From Siphonobacter sp. SORGH_AS_0500 (GTDB lineage: Bacteria > Bacteroidota > Bacteroidia > Cytophagales > Spirosomataceae): a stretch of 64,000 nt of DNA. Location: assembly GCF_002838835.1 (NCBI RefSeq), contig NZ_NHPP01000002.1, positions 186,001-250,000 of the forward strand, in the 5' to 3' direction. Both the position numbers and the translations under genes were made by a program. The notes under the pieces are model-generated. The model did not search any database and was not told where the DNA came from. It saw nothing but the letters and a program-made list of their open reading frames with translations. Each line of letters starts with the position of its first letter. The stretch's first letter is position 1. Shown here in pieces: positions 54,264 through 63,500 of this stretch.

Positions 54264-56645
54264 ATGAACAACAACTACCTTTTGTCTTTAATGCTGTTGC
54301 TATGCAGTACGGGACTTTGGGCACAATCTGGCCGCATTCAGGGTGTAATTACCAGTTCGGATGGAAAACCTTCAGAGCAGGTAACGGTCACCATTAAAGG
54401 TCGTTCCAACGGAGTTACTACGGACGAGTCAGGGCGTTATGCCTTCGAAAAAATAAAAGTAGGTACGTATACACTCAGGGTTAGTTTTATCGGCTTAAAG
54501 ACGCAGGAACGTCAGGTGGAAGTTCGTGAAAACGAAACCACGCAGGCCGACTTTACCCTGGAAGAAACGTCGGAGCAATTGCAGGAAGTAATCGTCACGG
54601 CTGCTAACAAATACGGTAAAAAGGAGAGTGAATTTGTGGCTCGTCTTCCCATCAAAAACCTGGAAAACCCGCAGGTCTATTCCACGATTTCGAAAGAGTT
54701 ACTAAAGGAGCAGGTCATTACCAACTTTGATGACGCTTTGAAAAATGCTCCCGGTATTGACAAGCTCTGGACTTCAACCGGACGTGGGGGAGATGGTGCG
54801 GCGTATTTTACCATGCGTGGCTTTACCCTTCAGGCCAGCATGATTAACGGAATTGCGGGTTTGTCGAACGGTGGGCTGGACCCTGCCAATATCGAACGGA
54901 TTGAACTCATCAAAGGTCCTTCGAGTACGCTTTTCGGCGGAAGCCTGGTTAATTTTGGCGGGTTAATCAATATGGTTACCAAAAAACCTTACGAAACGAA
55001 AGGCGGTGAAATTACGTATACCGGCGGAAGTTTTGGTTTGAACCGTCTCACGGCTGATATTAACACTCCTCTGACAGATAAGGTATTATTCCGTTTCAAC
55101 GGAGCCTATCACTATGAAGGAAGCTTCCAAGATGCTGGTTTTAAACGTACGGGTTTTGTTGCTCCCTCAATTATTTATAAAGTTTCTGATCGCCTGACTT
55201 TCCACCTGAATACTGAATTATATACATCGGAAGCTACCAATCCTCTGATGGTATTTCTAAATCGTTCACGTCAACTAATTGCCAGAACTCCTCAGGAATT
55301 AAATATTGACTGGAATCGCTCATTCACTGCTAACGATATTACCGTTAAGACGCCGACGCTTAACGTCTATGGTCAGATGAACTATAAATTGTCGGATCAG
55401 TGGACTTCCCAAACGAATGTTTCCAGGAGTGTTCGCCGTTCGGTTGGTGTGTATTCTTACGTAATGTTCCTGGATGCAACGAGAGTTCCAACGGATACGC
55501 TGTTGAGTCGTTACGTGGGTGATCAGAATTCTACGAGTACCACCACGGATATTCAGCAAAACTTCATTGGTGATTTCAAGATTGGAAGCCTGAGAAATCG
55601 TCTGGTCGCTGGTTTGGATTACCTGAACGTGAAGTCAAATAATTATTCATCTTATGTTTTATTTGACAACGTGAATAGCGTTCGGGTGAATGATCCTCGT
55701 TACGGGCGTCTGACCCGCTCGGCTGTCGATGCAAAACTGGCTACTGGAACTCCTTCCAGAAGTACTACGGATGCCTCTACCTACAGCGTATATGCCTCCG
55801 ACGTATTAAACATTACGGATCAGTTACTGGTCATGGCGAGTCTGCGTTTTGATCACTTTGATAATAAAGGAAGCTATAATGTAAGCACCGGAGTTACCTC
55901 AGGAGCCTATACCCAAAACGCCGTTTCCCCTAAACTAGGGCTGATTTATCAAATTCTGAAAGATCGCCTCTCCGTTTTTGGTAACTACATGAATGGCTTT
56001 CGTAACGTGGGCAATACCACTCAGCCCGACGGAACAGTGAGTGTATTCAAACCTCAGCAGGCGAATCAGTGGGAAGGTGGTTTGAAAATGGAGATTTTGA
56101 AAGGCAAACTATCAGGTAATGTGAGCTACTATGACATCTACGTAACTAACGTAACTCGCCCGGATCCTGATCGTGTAAGCTATACGATTCAGGACGGTAA
56201 CGTTTCTAGCAAAGGGGTTGAGGTAGATATTACGGCAAACCTATTGCCCGGACTGAATCTTATTACGGGTTATAGTCACAATGATAGCAAAAACGAGAAA
56301 ACTGATGCTGGAAGTGTGGGGCGAAGACCTGTAGGAGCAGGCCCCGCCGATCTGGTGAATGCTTGGATTAGTTACAGCCCCACAAAAGGAGCTTTGAAAG
56401 GTTTTGGGATTGGCGTAGGCGGTAACTACGCCGGAAAAAATAGAATAACCAATTCTGCGGCAACGGGTGTTTTCACAATCCCTGCGTATACGGTTCTGAA
56501 TGCTTCTCTGTTCTACAATACGCCTGCGTTCCGTTTTGCATTGAAGGCTGATAACTTTACAAACCAGCAATATTGGAGAGGCTGGACGACGGTTGAAGTA
56601 CAGAAACCTGCCAGCGTTTCGGCTAGCATTGCTTTTAAATACTAG
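54264..56645 (+). CDS. TonB-dependent siderophore-type receptor
   Basis: A 793-residue outer-membrane receptor. Signal MNNNYLLSLMLLLCSTGLWAQ, then a carboxypeptidase-like (CarboxypepD_reg) domain (IQGVITSSDGKPSEQVTVTI...), a TonB-box-like EVIVTA region, and the plug domain with ALKNAPGIDKLWTSTGRGGD, FTMRGFTLQ and IERIELIKGPSSTLFGG. The 22-strand barrel ends at ASVSASIAFKY, with a terminal aromatic. RGF(T)LQ and the plug layout fit FhuA/FoxA/FecA-like ferric-siderophore receptors. Divergent from the 116-aa gene over iron-box-like palindromes and close to ferritin. Substrate not decidable. It ends at a terminator (56697-56728). Confidence 0.94.
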   Translation: MNNNYLLSLMLLLCSTGLWAQSGRIQGVITSSDGKPSEQVTVTIKGRSNGVTTDESGRYAFEKIKVGTYTLRVSFIGLKTQERQVEVRENETTQADFTLEETSEQLQEVIVTAANKYGKKESEFVARLPIKNLENPQVYSTISKELLKEQVITNFDDALKNAPGIDKLWTSTGRGGDGAAYFTMRGFTLQASMINGIAGLSNGGLDPANIERIELIKGPSSTLFGGSLVNFGGLINMVTKKPYETKGGEITYTGGSFGLNRLTADINTPLTDKVLFRFNGAYHYEGSFQDAGFKRTGFVAPSIIYKVSDRLTFHLNTELYTSEATNPLMVFLNRSRQLIARTPQELNIDWNRSFTANDITVKTPTLNVYGQMNYKLSDQWTSQTNVSRSVRRSVGVYSYVMFLDATRVPTDTLLSRYVGDQNSTSTTTDIQQNFIGDFKIGSLRNRLVAGLDYLNVKSNNYSSYVLFDNVNSVRVNDPRYGRLTRSAVDAKLATGTPSRSTTDASTYSVYASDVLNITDQLLVMASLRFDHFDNKGSYNVSTGVTSGAYTQNAVSPKLGLIYQILKDRLSVFGNYMNGFRNVGNTTQPDGTVSVFKPQQANQWEGGLKMEILKGKLSGNVSYYDIYVTNVTRPDPDRVSYTIQDGNVSSKGVEVDITANLLPGLNLITGYSHNDSKNEKTDAGSVGRRPVGAGPADLVNAWISYSPTKGALKGFGIGVGGNYAGKNRITNSAATGVFTIPAYTVLNASLFYNTPAFRFALKADNFTNQQYWRGWTTVEVQKPASVSASIAFKY

Positions 56646-56696
56646 GCTACTTTTTTCGGACAGAAAAAACTTCCTGAATAAATATAATACCTATCT

Positions 56697-56728
56697 TAAA
56701 AACCCTGCCCAACTAGGCGGGGTTTTAC
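56697..56728 (+). terminator. Terminator of the TonB receptor gene
   Basis: AAAACCCtGCC pairs with GGCGGGGTTTT over CAACTA, followed by AC and Ts. It separates the iron locus from the vWA module. Confidence 0.8.
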
Positions 56729-56882
56729 TTTATATTAGCCATCCATACGGGTTTTTGTTCGCTCAAATGGCTTTTATGCGAGTTAGGCATCAATTCAGTT
56801 GTACTTTCATAAAATTCCGAACAAGTTCGCGTCGTTCTCTAGTTCGGGAGTTTAGAAACCCTCCACAAGCATTTTGAAATCT

Positions 56883-58235
56883 ATGCGTATTCTCTGGTTA
56901 CGAACCTTCTATTTTTCAGCATTATCAGCTTCGGTACTTTTATTAACCCAGTGCAATAACGACGGTGGTCGTAAAAGGGGGAATCAAGGGGTCGAATCTG
57001 ACCCTGTTACCGAAACAGCGTCAGTGACGGAAGCTCCGGCTGATAAACCCGCCCCTAAAAACTTAAAAGCCAAGTTATACCTCGAAGCCAGTGGCAGTAT
57101 GTTTCCTTACGATGCGGCGGGTAGTACGGGTGAATTTGACGAAGCTTTACAGAATTTATTAACGCCTTTCGAAGCCCAGAAACCCGGCTCGACGGAATTG
57201 TTCGTGGTGAATGATAACGTGTACCCAATGGGCGTTAACTTCCAGCAGTTAGTAGAACAGCCGAATGTTTTTACGCTGGCAAAAGACAAAGGCGATTCTC
57301 GCCACACCGACTTTAGTCTGATTTTCAAGACCATTCTTTCGGATTTGAAAGAAGGAGAAGTAGGCGTATTATTCTCGGATCTGATTTATTCGACGGAATC
57401 AACGGCGGCTCAGTCTTCCGCTAAAATTCTGGCGGATGTCGAGACCTTAATGCAAACGACTTTTGCCGGAAAAACGAAAGATAAATCGTTATTGATCCTG
57501 AAGTTAAGCGGAGCCTTCAAAGGAACTTATTACCCGCACAACGGGGGTGGCAAGCCTTACAATGGTTCTCGTCCGTATTACATCGCTTTGATGGCGAATA
57601 ATGCTACGATGAAAGCCTTACTGTCGGATGAAAAGTTTGAGTCTTTAGCCCGTTTCAAAGACCTTCCCGGCTTTGAGTCGTTTCATTACTTCACCAGTGC
57701 AAGCGATAATGTTCCTTTCTATACCATTCTGTTGAAAGATGCCGAACAGGCCGGACAGTTTGAGCAAAGTCGTCAGGAACGAAAAGAAAGCAAAGAGGCT
57801 ATTCACACGATTGAAAATATTGAGGCCGACCGCAAAACTCGCGGCTTAACCCTGGCCGTTGGCGTTGATCTGGGCGGTTTTTATCTACCTGATTCCTATA
57901 AAACAGACCCTAAGTCGTACGAAATAGAATCAGATGAAGGGTTTAAAATTCAGAAAATCGTAGCCGAAAAGGGCCCGGAAGGGTACACGCACAAGTTTTT
58001 ACTAACTACCGCAGAACCACAGGGTGGGGGAAAACGGGAAATTACGCTCCGACTGAAACGCAAGTTTCCACCCAGCTGGATTACCCAAACCACTACGCAG
58101 GATGATAGTAACCCTAAGTCGGATGATTTCTCGGAAAAGACTTTTGGAATCCTGAACTTTACCCGGGGCATCGAGAAAGCCTATAACCCTCAGCAAGCCA
58201 ATACCTACTTTACGATTACGCTCAATCTACACTAA
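56883..58235 (+). CDS. vWA-like periplasmic lipoprotein of the tubulin/actin-like module
   Basis: A 450-residue lipoprotein. I start at the ATG at 56883; an upstream in-frame TTG (56874) is less likely. Lipobox LLTQC (Cys24). A charged, Pro/Ala-rich linker follows. Then KLYLEASGSMFPYD reads like a von Willebrand A MIDAS strand with E replacing the first D of DxSxS, a threonine in SRHTDFSLIFKTIL and an aspartate in VGVLFSDLIYST, so the MIDAS is ExSxS-T-D. The C-terminal half is beta-rich (LAVGVDLGGFYLPDSYK, KREITLRLKRKF). No enzymatic motif. Its stop codon overlaps the start of the next gene by one base (TAATG), indicating translational coupling. vWA domains mediate metal-dependent protein contacts, here likely outside the inner membrane. 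Confidence 0.78.
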   Translation: MRILWLRTFYFSALSASVLLLTQCNNDGGRKRGNQGVESDPVTETASVTEAPADKPAPKNLKAKLYLEASGSMFPYDAAGSTGEFDEALQNLLTPFEAQKPGSTELFVVNDNVYPMGVNFQQLVEQPNVFTLAKDKGDSRHTDFSLIFKTILSDLKEGEVGVLFSDLIYSTESTAAQSSAKILADVETLMQTTFAGKTKDKSLLILKLSGAFKGTYYPHNGGGKPYNGSRPYYIALMANNATMKALLSDEKFESLARFKDLPGFESFHYFTSASDNVPFYTILLKDAEQAGQFEQSRQERKESKEAIHTIENIEADRKTRGLTLAVGVDLGGFYLPDSYKTDPKSYEIESDEGFKIQKIVAEKGPEGYTHKFLLTTAEPQGGGKREITLRLKRKFPPSWITQTTTQDDSNPKSDDFSEKTFGILNFTRGIEKAYNPQQANTYFTITLNLH

Positions 58236-58660
58236 TGGAAAATCTGCTTTACGACTTTTACGCTCTCTTTACCGAACGCTCGCTTCTGGATGATTTGTAT
58301 GATGAGCATTTGTTAACCTCCCTGACTACCACCCTGGTGGTGTTTGTGCTGATTGGGATTGGAGCTTATTACTTTGGCATGAACAAAGTTCGTTATGCCA
58401 AAGCATCGACCTGGTTACTCGTTTTGGGTAGCAGTGCGGTATTAACCATGATTGTAGCGATTGTTACCTGCTCCCAGAAAGCAGACCAGGAAATTCCCCG
58501 CCGCAAAGGCCATCCCGAACTGGGACGCTACTTTGATCAGGGCGGAAGTGTCTTTTTTGGCTTTGGGTTTGAAATGTTTTTACTGGCTGCCGTACTCTTT
58601 TTCGTACTATCACTAGCCGTAAAAAACCTAAGCACCAACAACCGAAAAATTCCATTTTAG
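58235..58660 (+). CDS. Three-TM membrane protein of the tubulin/actin-like module
   Basis: A 141-residue inner-membrane protein with hydrophobic segments at about residues 29-48, 58-80 and 104-128, and a hydrophilic loop EIPRRKGHPELGRYFDQGG between the last two. No known domain recognised. Its ATG shares one base with the previous stop. It could anchor the cytoplasmic tubulin/actin-like proteins to the membrane and to the lipoprotein; this is inference from gene order. A repeat-filled gap of 235 bases follows before the tubulin-like gene. Confidence 0.8.
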   Translation: MENLLYDFYALFTERSLLDDLYDEHLLTSLTTTLVVFVLIGIGAYYFGMNKVRYAKASTWLLVLGSSAVLTMIVAIVTCSQKADQEIPRRKGHPELGRYFDQGGSVFFGFGFEMFLLAAVLFFVLSLAVKNLSTNNRKIPF

Positions 58661-58893
58661 AGTTTTCAGTTTACGGTTTTCCGTTTTCAGTGGAGGATAT
58701 CACCGCGTAGCTCAGCTAGTCAATGTTTAAAACAACATGACTTTTTCCTAACAAAACTGAAAATGGTTAATAGAAACAGAAAACGAAACAGGAACGAGTA
58801 AAGAGTTTTTGCAAGAGGTGTTGGGGAAGGAATTAACGCTAAACCATAACGACCTCCCCAAACTGAAAACTCCAAACTGAAAACCGAAAACTC
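58658..58893. repeat. Inverted-repeat element filling the gap inside the module
   Basis: Left arm 58658-58692 and right arm 58861-58893 are imperfect reverse complements of TTTTCAGTTT-type units, related to 21553-21650 and 12622-12690. The unit abuts the stop of the TM gene and ends three bases before the tubulin-like ATG. Its centre has no gene. Confidence 0.75.
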
Positions 58894-58895
58894 AC

Positions 58896-60433
58896 ATGTC
58901 TCGACTTTTTTTATTTGCGATTGGCGGTACTGGAGCTCGGGTGGTCAAGTCGTTGACTTACCTGCTGGCTTCAGGGGTAAAACTCCGCAATACCACACAG
59001 GTGGTTCCTATTTTGATGGACCCACACGCTGAAAATAAAGATCTGAAACGAACGAAAGAAATTCTGAATTATTACCAGAATGTTCGTTCCTCGCTCCAGA
59101 ATCCTCCGGCTGCGGGATTGTTCGGCACGGATATACAAACCCTGAAACGTCAATTACCCAGTGCGGCCATTTCCGATTCGTTTCAGTATGAACTGAAGGG
59201 CGTAAGCGATGAAAAATACGGCAACTACATTGGTTACGACTCGCTCGATGAAGCGAACGAAGCCCTGGCTGGATTGCTTTTCTCCAGAGAACAACTCGAT
59301 ACCAAAATGGATATTGGCTTTGTCGGTAATCCTAACATCGGGTCGGTAGTATTGAACCAGTTTCGGGAATCTGAGGAGTTCAAAGCTTTTGTAAGTTCGT
59401 ACAAGAAAGAGGATAAAGTCTTTATCGTCAGTTCTATTTTCGGTGGAACGGGAGCTTCAGGGTTTCCCCTGATCCTGAAAAACATTCGGGGATATGGCGG
59501 TTCGGATGCTAAAGACGTTCGCGAAGCCCGGATTGGAGCCGTGTCGGTACAGCCTTATTTTGACGTGTATTCGGCGGGTGCTCAGGATAAAGCGATTGAT
59601 AATGCTACGTTTATTTCAAAAACCAAAGCAGCTCTGGGGTATTACCAGAATAGTCTTTCCAACAAGGAATACCCGAAACTGAACGCCCTGTATTACATCG
59701 CTGAAAGTTACCGTAGTCCTAATGAGTATGATCCCGGAGCGGGTGGGCAGCAAAACGACGCTCATTACGTGGAAATGATCTCGGCTTTATCGATTGTCGA
59801 TTTTTGCGAACATACCAGTGAGATGGAGTGTACCGTTCGGGACGGACAGATCATTGCCCGGAACCCTCGCTACGCCGAATTTGGACTCAACACCAGCAAC
59901 TCCCGACTCAACTTCACGGATTTCGTGGATCGGTCCCGGCAGGTTTTTGCCCAGCCTTTAACCAAGCTGGCCATTTTAAGTCAATACCTGAAAACCGCGT
60001 CGAACGGGATAGCATTCTGGGTAGTAACAGTGCTCCCTGGACAAGTAAGGAAGCTCCGAAAATTGGTTCTGATTTTAAGCAAACGAAGTTCTACCGGAAT
60101 CTGCACGATTTCAATGAAAACTTCCGGGCGTGGTTATCGGAAATGAATGATCAGGATCGGAATATCTTCAATAAGCGAACCTTCAGACCTTTTAATCTGG
60201 CGACGGAAGATCTGGGTAAATTTATACTAGGCTTTGAGCGAACGAAGAAAAACTTTATTGGTAAGACCGTTGATGTTCAGATTGAAATGAACAAGGGTGA
60301 TTTTGATGAGTATCTCAATGCCGAATCGAAAGGAAAAACCTTTGTTACGGCAGAAGATAAATTCCTGAGTCTGATGAATACCTGCACGGAGCAGTTCGTG
60401 CAAAAAGAATACCCACAACTAGCCGCTAATTAA
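58896..60433 (+). CDS. Tubulin/FtsZ-superfamily protein, apparent 1-nt deletion
   Basis: A ~512-residue protein when one G is restored in the run at about 60006-60008 (NGGG... read as NGDSILGSNSAPWTSKEAP). Without it the first frame stops at 60146. N-terminal LFLFAIGGTGARVVKSLTYL resembles the glycine-rich T1-type loop, and VFIVSSIFGGTGASGFPLIL contains the tubulin signature GGTGASG (residues 183-189) expected for the phosphate-binding T4 loop. No classical T7 NxDxxD loop is evident. Makarova and Koonin described FtsZ-like families (FtsZl) linked to vWA proteins and membrane remodelling; this protein and its vWA-like neighbour fit that theme. The downstream partner is an actin/Hsp70-fold protein. 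I take it to be a GTP-binding protein, not FtsZ itself. Confidence 0.8.
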
Positions 60434-60552
60434 CAGAGCCGCTGCCAACGTGGCCCGGCCCGCTTTTTCGCGGGTAGCCCAGGATTTTGATTCAGCAAAA
60501 CCCCGCTAGTTGTTGCACGAAAATAGATTGAGACTTCAATTTGAAAGAAGCT

Positions 60553-63500
60553 ATGGCTGATCAGTCACTTAAACGCGAACTTAACCTGCATGATCGTTCG
60601 GCTTCGGTCGATGGTCACTGGTTCGTGTCGCAACCTTATACTACGGATTTAATCGAAGCCATTGAAGACAAAGCCAAGGGCGATACCGAGAAAGATCCGA
60701 CGTCGATTCCCAGTCCATTCGCTCGTTTCGATCTGGTAAAATCGGCCTTTCGTAATTTGATTTTATACAGCGATCTCAAGGGTTCCCTGAATGACGAACG
60801 TCTGGTTTCGGCTTGTTTTGACGTGGGAGAAATCTTCTTCAATTTCGATAAATTCAAGTCGCCCAAAGGCCCGCTTCGCATCATTACCTGGGATCGGGAG
60901 CAGGCTCTTCGAACCTTACAGAATGGTTCACGTAACCATCAGCGGTTAGGTTCGGCTCTGGATTTATACCTGCGGGAAGATGCCGCCAGTTATAACTTCA
61001 CGGGTTTACGCAAGCTCTTTATTTTGCAATACCAAAGCCGCGAAGGAACGGGGGTAATCGGAGGAACTTCTCCAGCTACACTCTTTTTCAACGCTCCTAA
61101 TCACCTGGAATTTGTGAACATTCATTTCGGTAATCACCGGGTGTTTGATCGCAATAATCCCGTTCCTCTGCATGATCGGGACGTTGAATATCAGGTGTTT
61201 TGGCATGGATTGAAACGCTTTATGCCGGGTTTCCGGGAAATGTATCCAGAAGTTTCAGAATACCTGAGCCATAGTCTGGAATTACTGCATGCCCGCGATT
61301 ACGAAACCTGGCAACGCATTGGAGCCAATGGTCAGAACCTACGGGAAGAGGCCTGGAACTCCGATTTCCCTGAACTGGAATTCGATACTAATTCCATTGT
61401 TGAATTTGCTTCGTTGTCTTCAGGGCCAGCGTTCAAAATGCGGAAAGCCGCGTCGGGACCAGAAGTTATTCAAGGCTTGAGCCATTTCCTGATCAGCCCG
61501 ACCGAGGAACTCGACGAATACGGGGTTCGTAAACAGCGGTATACCGATCGGCCTGCTCCGATGGTGTTATCGAAAGACTTTTTCGAACCTATTCCTTACA
61601 CCCGAATCCCGTGGCGGGATTCGATTGAGGTGAAACATTATGTACCGGAAGACTGGCGAACCAATCAACGGCAGTTACCCGGACAGGCAGATTTTTATCC
61701 GTACCTGACTACCAGCGATTTCCTGGAGCCCCATTTGATTCGTCTGGTGTATCCTATTAACTCGCAACGCTTTTTCGACGGCGGTTTACGACACGTTCAG
61801 AAAAGTTATTTATTACCTCTGAAACCTGATTTCTTCGAGTTTTTCTCGGCTCAGGATTTAATGCGGGGTGGGGAAGTAAGCATCCAGATGGAAGAGCGGG
61901 CCGGAGGTTCGGTGCGGGTTACGCTTCAGATTCCGTTAGGTAAATGGGATGCCTCTCAGCAGAAAGTAATTTCTACGGGTCGTTTCCTGAAGCTTTCGCG
62001 GATGTATTACGATGATCCGACCAAAACGCCGAGTGAAGAGAAAAACGAAGGGGTTATTGCGGAACATCAGTTTGGATTAACGGTATTCCCTTTTGTGAAA
62101 ATGAAGCGGGTAACTATGCCGAACTTCAAACCGATGTACCGGGTACATCTGGTGGACCGCGATGTATCGGCTCAAAGCTTCAAAAACGAGTATAAACTAA
62201 GTTTTTACGACGAAAAAAATAAGCTGATTCCGGTTCCTCAAAATCGGATTCGTCCGCGTAGTCAGAAGGATTTGAATAAGGGGGCAAAGTCAGAAATTCA
62301 GGTGATTGAATCTGATTTTGAGCGGATAACCGTGGAAGTAGCCGGACATCGGGGCGTTATATTACCGAAGTTTGAAGTGCGGGAAATGAAGGATACCTTC
62401 TTCCGCTTTGCCGTTGACTTTGGGACTACCAACACACACGTAGAGTTCACCACTTCGGAAGATTTTCAGCCCCGGCCCTTTACTATCGACGATGACGTTC
62501 AAATCGCTACCCTCATTGATCCCGGCAGTACGGAGGCTCTGAATAGCCTAAGGGCCAACGACATTACGGAGCTGGTTCCGCAGGAGCTGATACCCGAGCA
62601 TTTGGGCGATGCATATTTATGTAAATTCCCGCAACGCACGGCTCTGATTGAAAACCGACCTAATTTCTCAGGTGAAAATCTGTATGGATTTGGGGACTTT
62701 AATATTGGATTCCTGTACGAAAAACGGAATATTCCGAAGGACGATTACACGGTTTCAACGAACCTGAAATGGTCGGATTTTAGCAAAAACATCAAGGCTC
62801 AGAAGCGGATTGAAGGCTTCCTGCAATCGCTGTTATTACTCATCCGTAATAAGGTTCTGATTAACGGTGGTAACCTGGCTCATACGGAATTACTCTGGTT
62901 TTATCCGTTGAGTATGCTTGAAAATCAGCGTAATTACTTCGAAGGTCTTTGGAACAAGCTCTATGCCGAAACCATTACGCAGGAGCGAATGCCACGGAAA
63001 GTGCCTGAAAGTATTGCTCCTTTTTACTGGTACAGTCGGGGCGGCGGAAGTAGCCAATCCATTGATTCTAATATTTACCCCACGGCCCTGATTGACATCG
63101 GAGGGGGTACGGCAGACGTGGTAGTTTTTGAGAAAAATCAACCTAATGTGCTGACATCGGTACGTTTTGCGGGTAATGCGGTGTTCGGCGACGGTTTTGC
63201 CCGGGACGGAGCAGCGGCCCGAAATGGATATGTCAAAAAGTATGATCCTGAAGTAACCGCTCACCTGTCCGCTAACTTTAGCAACCTGGGGGCGGCTTAC
63301 AAGGCAATCAAGGATAATAACCGTTCGGAAGATATTGTAGCGTTTTATTTCTCGCTGAAAAACAATCGTGATTTAAGCGAGAGAGCGGCTTATGATTTCA
63401 ACGACCGTCTAGCGAACGACTCTGATCTGAAGATTGTGCCGCTGGTGTTTTACACGGCTCAGATTTATCACCTGGCCCGATTAATGAAAGCTAAAGGCAA

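Noticed and set aside
58700-58740. GTAGCTCAGCTAGT resembles a tRNA D-arm
   Set aside because: No matching acceptor, anticodon or T arm follows; the segment lies inside an inverted-repeat element.
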